This document shows, one piece after another, positions 6,982-14,563 of a stretch of 21,581 nt of DNA. The notes under the pieces were generated by a model. The model was not told where the DNA came from. It worked only from the letters and a program-made list of their open reading frames with translations, and did not search any database. The position numbers and the translations under genes are program-made. The stretch comes from an uncultured Eubacteriales bacterium. Lineage in GTDB: Bacteria > Bacillota > Clostridia > Oscillospirales > CAG-272. The stretch lies in contig CAKTAA010000037.1 in the NCBI GenBank assembly GCA_934526185.1, positions 1 to 21,581 of the forward strand, in the 5' to 3' direction. The first letter of the stretch is position 1. Every line of letters starts with the position of its first letter.

Positions 6982-8532
6982 TTATCGCGCATACTCAATG
7001 GCACGGCTTTCCCGGATCATATGTATTTTTATTTGCCCCGGATATTCCAACTCATTTTCAATCTTTTTCACAATATCCTTTGCAACAAGAACCATTCTAT
7101 CGTCGCTTACTTCCTCCGGTTTAACCATGATACGGATTTCTCGTCCTGCCTGAATGGCAAAGGATTTTTCAACGCCTGCAAAGCTGCTGGCTATATCCTC
7201 CAGCTTTTTCAGACGTTTGATATAGTTTTCTAGATCCTCCCGTCTTGCGCCGGGCCTTGCCGCCGACAGATCATCTGCCGCGTCAACGATCATCGCAACC
7301 AACGTCTGCGGCTCCACATCGCCGTGATGCGCCTCAATTGCATGAACGATTTCCCTGTTTTCCTTGTATTTTTTCGCGATATCCACACCCAGTTGAACGT
7401 GCGAGCCCTCCACCTCCTGTGTGAGAGCCTTGCCGATGTCATGCAGCAGTCCAGCACGTTTGGCCAGCGTGACGTCCGCCCCCACTTCATCTGCAAGCAT
7501 TCCTGACAGAAGAGCGACCTCAATTGAGTGATTCAAGACATTCTGCCCATAGCTGGAACGGAATTTCAGCCGACCGAGTAGCTTCACAAGATCAGAATGG
7601 ATACCGTGAATTCCGGCCTCGAACACAGCGCGTTCTCCTGCCTGCTTAATGACCGCCTCTACCTCTTTGCGCGCCTTATCGACCATTTCCTCAATACGTG
7701 CCGGATGTATCCGATCGTCCGATATCAGCTTTTCGAGCGCAACCCGGGCCACCTCGCGCCGAATCGGATCAAAGCTGGATAGTGTGATTGCCTCCGGCAT
7801 ATCGTCAATGATCAGATCCACACCCGTCAGCGTCTCTATGGTGCGGATATTACGGCCCTCCCGGCCGATAATGCGGCCCTTCATCTCATCACTCGGCAGA
7901 TTAACGACGGAAACCGTCACCTCTGATACCAGATCCGCCGAGAGTCTCTGTATTGCCAGCGTTACAATGTTTTTTGCTTTTTGATCTGCGTCATCCCTGA
8001 TTTGCTGTTCGATTTCGATTACACGTCGCGCCCCCTCGCGCCTTGCGTCCTCCTCAATCTTGGAAACAAGCTCTTCCTTCGCCTGCTCGGTAGTGTATCC
8101 TGCAATTTTTTCAAGCGTTTCAAGCTGTTTCTGTCGAAGTGCCTCAATGGCCTCAGACGCCTCCATGTTCTCCTTCATCTTTTTGTTTAAGGCTTCTTCT
8201 TTCCGGTCAATATTTTCGTGCTTTTTATCCAGGGCCTCCTCTTTTTGAACCGTCCTGCGTTCCAGACGAGAAAGCTCTGCCCGGCGCTCTTTTATTTCCC
8301 GTTCTGCTTCGTTTCTATTGCGAAGAATTTCCTCCTTCGCTTCTATCAAAGCTTCCTTTTTTCTTGTTTCGCCTTCCTTTACGGCTTCATCGATTATGCT
8401 GCCGGCTTTTGCCTCTGCCGAACCAATTTCTCTTTCGGCAAATTTTTTACGGTATGCATGCCCTATGAAAAAACCAACAGGCAGCGAAACAATTACAGCA
8501 ATCAAGGCGGAAACGACTGCTCCCCAGTTCAT
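6982..8532 (-). CDS. rny: Ribonuclease Y
   Basis: RNase Y is the membrane-anchored endoribonuclease that starts mRNA decay in Firmicutes. The 516-residue protein has the full architecture. A transmembrane helix at residues 4-24 is followed by a long charged coiled coil at about 30-205 rich in Glu, Lys and Arg. A KH domain has GRIIGREGRNIR at 219-230 and VDLIIDD just after. The HD domain carries LLHDIGKA with H364/D365 and AIEAHHGDVEP downstream. The C-terminus IKIHMIRESRAIEYAR is typical. ATG 8532 is chosen because AGGAGG lies six to seven bases upstream; the longer frame to 8607 would put 25 non-family residues ahead of the anchor. A consensus promoter at 8720-8748 gives a leader of about 180 bases. 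Confidence 0.97.
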   Translation of the reverse strand: MNWGAVVSALIAVIVSLPVGFFIGHAYRKKFAEREIGSAEAKAGSIIDEAVKEGETRKKEALIEAKEEILRNRNEAEREIKERRAELSRLERRTVQKEEALDKKHENIDRKEEALNKKMKENMEASEAIEALRQKQLETLEKIAGYTTEQAKEELVSKIEEDARREGARRVIEIEQQIRDDADQKAKNIVTLAIQRLSADLVSEVTVSVVNLPSDEMKGRIIGREGRNIRTIETLTGVDLIIDDMPEAITLSSFDPIRREVARVALEKLISDDRIHPARIEEMVDKARKEVEAVIKQAGERAVFEAGIHGIHSDLVKLLGRLKFRSSYGQNVLNHSIEVALLSGMLADEVGADVTLAKRAGLLHDIGKALTQEVEGSHVQLGVDIAKKYKENREIVHAIEAHHGDVEPQTLVAMIVDAADDLSAARPGARREDLENYIKRLKKLEDIASSFAGVEKSFAIQAGREIRIMVKPEEVSDDRMVLVAKDIVKKIENELEYPGQIKIHMIRESRAIEYAR

Positions 8533-8719
8533 ATTTTTCCTCCTTGCGTATGTAATTGTCCTGCGCGCACAATAAAATTTTGTTTCAAGGAAACATGCGT
8601 TATCCACCGGAACGCCACTGCCGGTGCCGCAAGATCCCTTCGTACACGCCTTTTTGCGGTTACAGGCAGACAGCTTGATTTCTGTAATATATCCCTTCTA
8701 TCATTCTGCAACACTATAT

Positions 8720-8748
8720 ATTGTAGCGAAAAACAGAGAACCTGTCAA
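8720..8748 (-). promoter_or_regulatory. Sigma-A promoter of rny
   Basis: On the minus strand a perfect TTGACA (8748-8743) is 17 bases from TACAAT (8725-8720). The start point would be near 8713. Confidence 0.88.
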
Positions 8749-8790
8749 GGGGTTTTAAAAATTTATTCTTATAGAGGAAAACAATTCATA

Positions 8791-8812
8791 AAAAGTTTTC
8801 ATATCATGAAAA
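8791..8812 (-). terminator. Weak terminator-like hairpin after the NAD(P)HX repair gene
   Basis: TTTTCAT and ATGAAAA (minus, 8812-8806 and 8802-8796) form an A/T stem around a three-base loop, followed by CTTTT. The stem is weak, but it is the only candidate between this gene and the rny promoter. Confidence 0.4.
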
Positions 8813-8840
8813 TTATATCTCAAATTTTATTTACAAAGTA

Positions 8841-10325
8841 TTATGCCTCGGAAATCACATCCGAAACCGAATCCGCAAGCTCGCCCGCCAAAAAGGAACG
8901 GCTGCCATACCGCAGGGCAGCGGCGTCTCCTGCAAGCCCGTGAATATATGCCCCAAGGGAAGCCGCGGCAAACGGTTCCATCCCCTGTGCCAGCAATCCG
9001 ACAATTATTCCGGTTAGAACGTCGCCGGATCCCCCCTTTGCCATGCCGCTGTTCCCGCTTCGGTTTATGCATACCCGCTTACCATCCGTTATGACACTGC
9101 GTGCGTTTTTCAGAACGCATATCAATTGGTTTTCAAGCGCGAATCCTGTGGCAGTGGCCAACAGGTTTTCCGTAACTTCACTGATGCTTTTGTCTGTCAG
9201 CCTTGACATTTCGCCCGGATGGGGTGTAATAATCAGCGGATTTTTCCGAATGAAAGGCCTTTCTCCGTTTCGTTTCATTACCGCTGCCAAATTCAAAGCA
9301 TCCGCGTCCGCGACGACAGCCCCTCTTGCCTCGCGCAAAACACATTTTACAATCTGATACGCTTCCTCACTCTGCCCCAGCCCCGGTCCTACGGCAATAA
9401 CGTCAGCCAGCCGAACCTGCTCCGCAAGCTCTTCAACAGGCGACGCACCGGATGTCACCAACACCGCCTCCGGCAGAAGCGTCTGCAGAATCACGCGGTT
9501 TTCCTCTGCCGTGTAGATTTTCACAAGTCCCGCGCCCACACGATATGCCGCCTTGGCACTGAGATAGGCGGCGCCTGCCATATTTTTTGATCCAGCCACA
9601 ACCAGAACCTTGCCGAAAGTTCCCTTATTCGCATCTGCCGGCCGTGCAGGCAGATTGGTGAGATCCTTCTTTTCGTAAGCAAATGCCGCCAAGGATGTTA
9701 AGCCTTCTCCGGATATTCCGATATCCTTTACCACAACCTTGCCCGCACAGGCGGCTCCTGGGTACAGAAGCAGTCCGGGCTTCAGAAAGGCAAATGTAAC
9801 CGTTTTGGAGGCGCAGACAGCGCTTCCCATCACCCGTCCGTCGTCAGCGTGTACGCCCGACGGAATATCCAGCGAAAAAACAGGAATACCGGAGGCATTC
9901 ATTTCCTCCGTAAGCCTGAGATAAGAACCGCCGAGTTCTCTTGAAAGTCCTATGCCGAAAAGGGCATCCACCAGTACCGTATATTCTGAAAGAGGTGCGC
10001 TGCTGTCAAAGCAAACGCCTTCTGTCTGCGCCGCAGTATACTGGCGCTGCGCCTCAACGCTCAGCGCTTTGTCCGGCTCAGCCATCCTTACGGCACACGT
10101 ATAACCGCCGCGCCGGAGAATCCTGGCCATTGCCAGCCCGTCCCCTCCGTTGTTGCCATTTCCGCACAAAACAAGGATACGTGTGGTATCAAAGCTTCCG
10201 TCCAGAAGCTCTTCCGCAGCAGCCTCCGCGGCTCGCTGCATCAGCTCCGACGCAGACGTATTTTGCTGATAAATCTGATAGTTTTCACATTCCCGCATCT
10301 GTGCGGCGCTCACAACCCGCAGCAT
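8841..10325 (-). CDS. nnr: Bifunctional NAD(P)HX epimerase / ADP-dependent NAD(P)HX dehydratase
   Basis: Repairs hydrated NADH and NADPH. The N-terminal YjeF_N domain epimerises the R and S forms, and the C-terminal ribokinase-like domain dehydrates the S form with ADP. The 494-residue length fits the fused form. N-terminal features are VSAAQMRECE near residue 5, GNGNNGGDGLAMARIL near 62 and DIPSGVHADDG near 150. The C-terminal domain begins at about 235, with NKGTFGKVLVVAGS, VGPGLGQS, ADADALN, TPHPGEMSRL and the nucleotide/catalytic loop AKGGSGDVLTGII. ATG 10325 follows GGAGGAG at seven bases; eight extra residues to 10349 are dropped. A near-consensus promoter sits at 10451-10479. It is not co-directional with the plus-strand neighbours. 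Confidence 0.95.
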   Translation of the reverse strand: MLRVVSAAQMRECENYQIYQQNTSASELMQRAAEAAAEELLDGSFDTTRILVLCGNGNNGGDGLAMARILRRGGYTCAVRMAEPDKALSVEAQRQYTAAQTEGVCFDSSAPLSEYTVLVDALFGIGLSRELGGSYLRLTEEMNASGIPVFSLDIPSGVHADDGRVMGSAVCASKTVTFAFLKPGLLLYPGAACAGKVVVKDIGISGEGLTSLAAFAYEKKDLTNLPARPADANKGTFGKVLVVAGSKNMAGAAYLSAKAAYRVGAGLVKIYTAEENRVILQTLLPEAVLVTSGASPVEELAEQVRLADVIAVGPGLGQSEEAYQIVKCVLREARGAVVADADALNLAAVMKRNGERPFIRKNPLIITPHPGEMSRLTDKSISEVTENLLATATGFALENQLICVLKNARSVITDGKRVCINRSGNSGMAKGGSGDVLTGIIVGLLAQGMEPFAAASLGAYIHGLAGDAAALRYGSRSFLAGELADSVSDVISEA

Positions 10326-10450
10326 GTATCTTCTCCTCCGCTCATGCAATAAAATTTTTCTGCCAAACGCATCCCGCCGAGCCTATCATATTCCCGGCAG
10401 TACCCACATAGAATAAAACGTCACACTATGTCCGTCAATTTCCTGTTTAC

Positions 10451-10479
10451 ATGATAATATATATGCGTTCTTCTGTCAA
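10451..10479 (-). promoter_or_regulatory. Sigma-A promoter of the NAD(P)HX repair gene
   Basis: On the minus strand TTGACA (10479-10474) is 17 bases from TATCAT (10456-10451). The leader would be about 120 bases. Confidence 0.82.
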
Positions 10480-10543
10480 GCTGCCGTTCTCCTTTGGAAG
10501 AAACAGGATGATTTTGAAAAACATGCATATTTTATTTATGATA

Positions 10544-10572
10544 TTGACAAATTATTCGTACTATGGTAAAAT
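10544..10572 (+). promoter_or_regulatory. Sigma-A promoter of the 141-residue membrane protein gene
   Basis: TTGACA (10544-10549) is 17 bases from TAAAAT (10567-10572). The start point would be near 10579, about 105 bases before the ATG. Confidence 0.85.
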
Positions 10573-10683
10573 TTTGACGAGAATTGTTGAAACGTCAGCG
10601 TCCCGTTTGATTCTGTCTTTGCGGGAGCACGGCGCGACACTCAACAAACATAATATTTAATTTCAGGAGGATTGGTATCCATT

Positions 10684-11109
10684 ATGAAAACTCGTTTGGG
10701 TATTTCCGTAGGCATGCTTGGAGCGGCGCTGTATTTTGCAGGTCTTTTCGGCGGTTTTGTGGCTCTTACTATTCTGGCAGGCTACACGCTACTTGTCGAA
10801 GAAAATGAGTGGGTTAAAAAGACTGCTGTGAAAGCTTTCCTGCTGTTGGTAGCTTTTTCGCTGCTCAAAACTCTGATCGGTCTGATTCCCGACGCCATTG
10901 GCGTGTTTGACAAATTCGTTTATATTTTCAGCACCGAATTCTCACTGGCTTCCTCGCTTTCTGTCGTCATCAAAATTGTCAGCTTCCTCACAGCCGGGCT
11001 GGATTTTATCAAGGTCGTTCTGTTCCTTATTCTCGGTCTTAAGGCTCTCAATCAAAGCACCGTCAAAATTGGCGCAGTGGATGGAACGGTTACAAAGCAC
11101 ACAAAATAA
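10684..11109 (+). CDS. Small polytopic membrane protein, function unknown
   Basis: A 141-residue hydrophobic protein. Predicted membrane segments lie near residues 8-34 (rich in Gly, Ala and Leu), 44-66 and 95-122. Between them is a conserved-looking cytoplasmic turn VEENEWVKKTAVKAF. The overall pattern recalls small clostridial DUF4870/Tic20-like membrane proteins, but I cannot assign a function. ATG 10684 is chosen: AGGAGG is 13 bases upstream, rather far. The upstream TTG at 10672 is nearly touching the ribosome binding site and less likely. It is transcribed from the promoter at 10544-10572. The following zinc-ribbon gene is on the same strand after 287 bases of structured DNA, so co-regulation is possible but not shown. 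Confidence 0.75.
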   Translation: MKTRLGISVGMLGAALYFAGLFGGFVALTILAGYTLLVEENEWVKKTAVKAFLLLVAFSLLKTLIGLIPDAIGVFDKFVYIFSTEFSLASSLSVVIKIVSFLTAGLDFIKVVLFLILGLKALNQSTVKIGAVDGTVTKHTK

Positions 11110-11153
11110 TTATACTATGAAACAAAAAGGTTTGCCTGAAAGGGTGTTGTTGT

Positions 11154-11227
11154 GAAAGCCGTCAATACTGCGTATGCGCAAGACGCGGGAAAGCGCAGCC
11201 TTTAATGACCTGCGAAGCAAGGCTTTC
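11154..11227. repeat. Multi-stem intergenic element
   Basis: GAAAGCC (11154-11160) pairs with GGCTTTC (11221-11227), enclosing TGCG/CGCA (11169-11172 and 11177-11180) and a GC-rich GCGGGAAAGCGC segment. No T-run follows, so it is not a plain terminator. It could be a structured leader RNA for the next gene or a dispersed intergenic repeat. Confidence 0.45.
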
Positions 11228-11323
11228 TGTGAATAAACTGCCATAATTATTAAAAAAAGCAGTATTTCTCCGCAGAAATTCTGTCTTCTGTCTGAAATTT
11301 CAGGGGCAAGCAACGGTTACGTC

Positions 11324-11356
11324 GTACACCGAAGGTTCAATAGATACTCGGTGTGC
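11324..11356. repeat. Stem-loop ahead of the zinc-ribbon protein gene
   Basis: GTACACCGA (11324-11332) and TCGGTGTGC (11348-11356) form nine base pairs with one G-T wobble around a 15-base loop, ending 40 bases before the start codon at 11397. It does not match a riboswitch consensus that I know. Confidence 0.4.
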
Positions 11357-11396
11357 AAGGGAATATCTGCTGATTAGTGAAAGGATTCAACAAGCT

Positions 11397-12989
11397 ATGA
11401 AATGTGAATTTTGTGGTCAGGAAAATGCAGAAGAATCACGCTTCTGTGAAAAATGCGGAGCAGAACTGAAAAAGCCTGAAAATCCGGACGCAGGCGGAAC
11501 GGTTCAGGCGGCCGGCGCCGCGGTGACTAAGGCTGCGGATGAAGCTAAGAAAATCATTTCCAAAATCCCCAAGAAAGCGTTGATTATCGGTGCGGCAGCC
11601 GTACTGCTGCTGATTATCATTATTATTCTTGTCTGCGCTCTGCAGCCGGCTAAATACCCGACAAGAAAAGCCGATATCAATTTCCTTTACTATGAGGAGG
11701 AGGGGCAGACGGAAGTGCTCATCAACGGCAGCGCGCTTAAAACAAAGATCGACGGTTCCGTTGATAACAGACAAATTGCCATGGATGGCGCATCTGCCAT
11801 GGCCCTGGGAGACGATGGTACTCTCTATTATATCAATACCAAGGAAATGACGGTCGTCAAGGAAGACGTTGAAGGCTTCATACTGGCTGCTACCGGAAAG
11901 GGTGCGCTTTACAGCGACGAGGATGGAGCGCTCTGGCTCTATAACTGCAAGAATGAAAAGGCTGAAAAAATCGTTGAGGATGCGGAAGTAGAAGCTGTTG
12001 TAATAGCACCGGACGGCGCATCTGCCGCGTATGCAACCGCTGAGGAAAACGACGATGGTGAAGAAGTAATAGAAGCGTTCCTGTATCTGAAAGGCGAGAG
12101 CTCTTCGATCGGAAAAAATATCATGCCAAAGGCAATGTCCAATGGCGGTAAATACATTTATGCACTCAATAATGAAGACGAACTCTACGTTATACCCAAA
12201 GGAAAAGAAAAGGAAAAACTCGCTACAGATGTTTCGAGCGGTTACATCCTTCTGAATGCCGAGCATACTCAAATAGGATTCGCGACACAAGATGATAGAA
12301 TATATATTTCCGACAAAGGCGGAGAAAAAGTGAAGCTTCTGAACAGCAGTGCATGCTTCCCTGTTTCTCCGAAAAATACAGCCGCTTTCTATGATTATTT
12401 CTCTAATACGATCACCTATGACGTAAAAACCTTTGGCGGTAATGTAGTAACCATGAGTGACGCAGTCTACTATGTGGATGGCAAATTTGAAACGGAAAAG
12501 ATTTCCAATATAGATGGCAGTGTCATGATTACGGATGACGGCAAAACCGTTGTATACAAGAAAAACGGAGATCTCTACCGTACTGCAGTTTCAAAACCGG
12601 AGGATGCAGTAAAGCTTGCTGATGATATTGTATCTTTTAATATGACATCCGACGGCAAAAAGGTATATTATATCAATGAGGATGAAGAGCTGTGGTGTAA
12701 AAACGGCAGCAGCGATTCTGTGAAAATTGCAGATGATGTTTACAACATTGTCATCACCGGCAAGGATATTGCGCTGTTCCTTGTGGATTACAACAGTTCG
12801 TCCGGCGGAACACTTTATTCCTGCAAGAATGGCAAAGATAAGGATAAGATTGCCGAAGATGTAACCAACGTAATTTCTGGGGCTAAAACAGCTTATTATA
12901 CCGTTAAGGATGGCGACACTTCTACAATATTCGTCAGTAAGGGAGATGCAAAATTCTCGCAGATTGCCGAAGATGCTTCTCTGTCCTGA
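11397..12989 (+). CDS. Zinc-ribbon, single-TM, beta-propeller-like surface protein
   Basis: A 530-residue protein with three clear parts. Residues 3-20 form a zinc ribbon with C3, C6, C17 and C20 (CEFCGQ ... CEKCGAE), placed in the cytoplasm. Residues 61-83 are a strongly hydrophobic helix preceded by lysines. Residues 90-530 are outside the cell and contain many short repeats of the kind DGTLYYINTKE, EDELYVIPKGKE, NGDLYRTAVSK, DEELWCKNGSS and GGTLYSCKNGK, each followed by a D-V/I turn. These suggest a WD40/PQQ- or DUF5050-like beta-propeller. The function is unknown; such proteins are common in Oscillospirales and may sense or bind at the cell surface. The ribosome binding site (AAAGGA, 13 bases off) is weak. 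A strong terminator follows. Confidence 0.85.
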   Translation: MKCEFCGQENAEESRFCEKCGAELKKPENPDAGGTVQAAGAAVTKAADEAKKIISKIPKKALIIGAAAVLLLIIIIILVCALQPAKYPTRKADINFLYYEEEGQTEVLINGSALKTKIDGSVDNRQIAMDGASAMALGDDGTLYYINTKEMTVVKEDVEGFILAATGKGALYSDEDGALWLYNCKNEKAEKIVEDAEVEAVVIAPDGASAAYATAEENDDGEEVIEAFLYLKGESSSIGKNIMPKAMSNGGKYIYALNNEDELYVIPKGKEKEKLATDVSSGYILLNAEHTQIGFATQDDRIYISDKGGEKVKLLNSSACFPVSPKNTAAFYDYFSNTITYDVKTFGGNVVTMSDAVYYVDGKFETEKISNIDGSVMITDDGKTVVYKKNGDLYRTAVSKPEDAVKLADDIVSFNMTSDGKKVYYINEDEELWCKNGSSDSVKIADDVYNIVITGKDIALFLVDYNSSSGGTLYSCKNGKDKDKIAEDVTNVISGAKTAYYTVKDGDTSTIFVSKGDAKFSQIAEDASLS

Positions 12990-13026
12990 CACATCTCTTC
13001 AGCTAAAGAATCAAGCAAAAATCAGA

Positions 13027-13057
13027 AGGACTGCAAATTAAATTTGCAGTCCTTTTT
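13027..13057 (+). terminator. Intrinsic terminator after the zinc-ribbon protein gene
   Basis: AGGACTGCAAA and TTTGCAGTCCT form 11 perfect base pairs around TTAAA, followed by five T. Confidence 0.9.
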
Positions 13058-13164
13058 CTGTACTTTGCGGCAGTCATCGTGAAATTTCGCTTTAATGATG
13101 TACTTCATACTGCATGCGTTCACAATGAACTGCCGGACAAGTACAGAGAATCGGCAGATCTGTC

Positions 13165-13193
13165 TTGACAAATACTATTTTTTGTAGTATAAT
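13165..13193 (+). promoter_or_regulatory. Consensus promoter of the lysis cassette
   Basis: Perfect TTGACA (13165-13170) and perfect TATAAT (13188-13193) with a 17-base spacer. The inverted repeat ATACTA-N7-TAGTAT (13172-13190) fills the spacer and enters the -10, so a repressor bound there would block transcription. Confidence 0.9.
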
Positions 13194-13248
13194 ATATTTG
13201 GGATTTCACGTCCGGCAATCCATAACATATAATAAAAGAGGGATGAAT

Positions 13249-13572
13249 ATGCTGGAATTTATAATTCAATATTGGATGCAGATACTCTTCGGCATTGTCG
13301 TAACCGCATTAAGCGCCGGTTATGCCGGACTGAAACGGCAAATCAAAAAGTACAAAAATCTGGAGCTTGGTCTGCAATGTCTGCTGCGAGCCGAGCTGAT
13401 TCGTATGCACGACAAATATATGGAACACGGTTATTGTCCCATATATGCAAAAGACGCTTTGGAGCGGGCATACAACAGCTATCATGCACTGGAGGGAAAC
13501 GGGACGGTAACAGGGCTGGTTGAAGACGTCAGAATGCTCCCCACAGAAAAGAAAAAAACAGAGCATTTGTAA
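13249..13572 (+). CDS. Holin-like phage protein
   Basis: A 107-residue protein with one transmembrane segment near residues 6-24 (IIQYWMQILFGIVVTALSAG) and then a charged cytoplasmic part with GYAGLKRQIKKYK. The C-terminal portion YAKDALERAYNSYHALEGNG resembles the conserved end of small prophage proteins found next to endolysins in clostridial phages. I infer a role in lysis (holin or pacemaker protein). ATG 13249 is favoured because GAGGG lies six bases upstream; an ATG at 13243 touches the ribosome binding site. It is first in the cassette, under the consensus promoter, and 61 bases from the GH25 gene. Confidence 0.75.
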   Translation: MLEFIIQYWMQILFGIVVTALSAGYAGLKRQIKKYKNLELGLQCLLRAELIRMHDKYMEHGYCPIYAKDALERAYNSYHALEGNGTVTGLVEDVRMLPTEKKKTEHL

Positions 13573-13633
13573 ATTTAGTTATAGTACTGATAAAAATTTA
13601 TTTCAAAAAGCTATTAAGGGCAAAGGAGGATTC

Positions 13634-14545
13634 ATGGCAAGTGTAATCACTTATGGTATCGACGTTTCTAATTGGAACGGAAACGTCGACTTTAACGCCG
13701 TTAAAAACGCGGGCAGGCAGTTTGTAATCATCAAAACCTCTCAGGGGCACACGCTTTCCGGAAGTGCCTATCTTTTTAGAGACAGTTTGTTTGAAGCGCA
13801 TATCAAAAATGCCATCTCTGCCGAAATGCAGATTGGTTGCTACCATTTTTTCACCGGCACCGACCGCCGGACATCCGAAGCGGAAGCAGACTTTTTCTGC
13901 GATGTCATGGAACCGTATAAAAATCATATCACGCTGCACGCCGCCTGCGATGCCGAAAACTACAACAATGAATACCTGCTCGGTCAGAGCAAAGAAATGC
14001 TGTCGGAAAATATCCGGTATTTCTGCGACAAAGTAAAAGCAAGGGGCTTTTTGCCCTCGTATTATACCAACCCGGACCATTTGATGTATTACCTCAATGC
14101 GTCCTCCATTCCGTATCCGGTTTGGCTGGCAAACTACTCCTCAGGTGCGAAGCCCTCCTACGAGGGGGTTGAGCTTGTGGCATGGCAGCATTCGTCAACC
14201 GCTAAGGTGCCCGGCGTTTCCGGCAATGTTGATGCTGATTACGGCTACTATCCGTATCCCGGATATTTCAGGGAAGAGGTTCAGCGCCGACTGCATCTGG
14301 CTGACGAAACCATAGCGTATATGGCCGCATACCGCTGGAACATCGACGAGGAGTTATTCAAACGCATTTTTTATGCCATGCGGGAGGATGCAGACAGTCC
14401 GGCGCCCGCACCGGAAACAGAAGCAGACGAACGGGCTGCAGTTCAAGAGCGGCTGCATTTTGCGGACGAGACAATGCAGTATTTGGATGCTTACCGCTTC
14501 AACAGCGACGGCGAGCTTTGGCGGCGTATTTACAACGCCCTGTAA
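13634..14545 (+). CDS. GH25 family lysozyme (endolysin) with two C-terminal repeats
   Basis: Glycoside hydrolase 25 enzymes cut the beta-1,4 bond between MurNAc and GlcNAc in peptidoglycan. The catalytic domain covers residues 1 to about 210. It begins YGIDVSNWNG (D10), has IKTSQGHT and GCYHFF, and carries the acidic pair D106/E108 in CDAENYN. YYTNPDHL, VWLANY, AWQHSS and VDADYGYYP complete the fold. No signal peptide is present, as expected for an endolysin released by a holin. Residues 216-249 and 270-303 are two copies of a 34-residue repeat (VQRRLHLADETIAYMAAYRW... and VQERLHFADETMQYLDAYRF...), joined by a Pro/Ala/Glu linker, probably for wall binding. AAAGGAGG is five bases before ATG 13634. 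It is flanked by two small membrane proteins. Confidence 0.93.
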   Translation: MASVITYGIDVSNWNGNVDFNAVKNAGRQFVIIKTSQGHTLSGSAYLFRDSLFEAHIKNAISAEMQIGCYHFFTGTDRRTSEAEADFFCDVMEPYKNHITLHAACDAENYNNEYLLGQSKEMLSENIRYFCDKVKARGFLPSYYTNPDHLMYYLNASSIPYPVWLANYSSGAKPSYEGVELVAWQHSSTAKVPGVSGNVDADYGYYPYPGYFREEVQRRLHLADETIAYMAAYRWNIDEELFKRIFYAMREDADSPAPAPETEADERAAVQERLHFADETMQYLDAYRFNSDGELWRRIYNAL

Positions 14546-14563
14546 TTTAAGGAGGAAACACAG

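Larger units (their letters stand above)
8533..8840. other. rny leader and gap to the NAD(P)HX repair gene
   Basis: The gap holds the rny promoter, a leader of about 180 bases containing a CACCGG/CCGGTG hairpin (8609-8630 region), and an A/T-rich part with a weak hairpin at 8796-8812. No gene is convincing; a 14-codon minus-strand frame at the transcript start has no ribosome binding site. Confidence 0.6.
10326..10683. other. Divergent promoter region
   Basis: About 360 bases between divergent genes contain two back-to-back sigma-A promoters (10451-10479 minus, 10544-10572 plus). I see no gene or riboswitch motif in either leader. Confidence 0.65.

Noticed and set aside
8218..8943. 241-codon plus-strand frame
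   Set aside because: It is antisense to rny and its promoter region, low-complexity Phe/Cys/Ser-rich, and has no ribosome binding site.
11290..11360. Cyclic-di-GMP (GEMM) riboswitch
   Set aside because: GGGGCAAGC and GTCG fragments looked suggestive, but the conserved GCAAACC and GGACGCAAAGCC elements are absent.
11436..12290. 284-codon minus-strand frame
   Set aside because: Antisense shadow of the zinc-ribbon/propeller gene; no ribosome binding site and no family resemblance.
13068..13135. Inverted repeat CGGCAGT ... ACTGCCG upstream of the lysis cassette
   Set aside because: Seven-base arms 54 bases apart, with no matching copy after the cassette, so it cannot be called a mobile-element end; probably chance.
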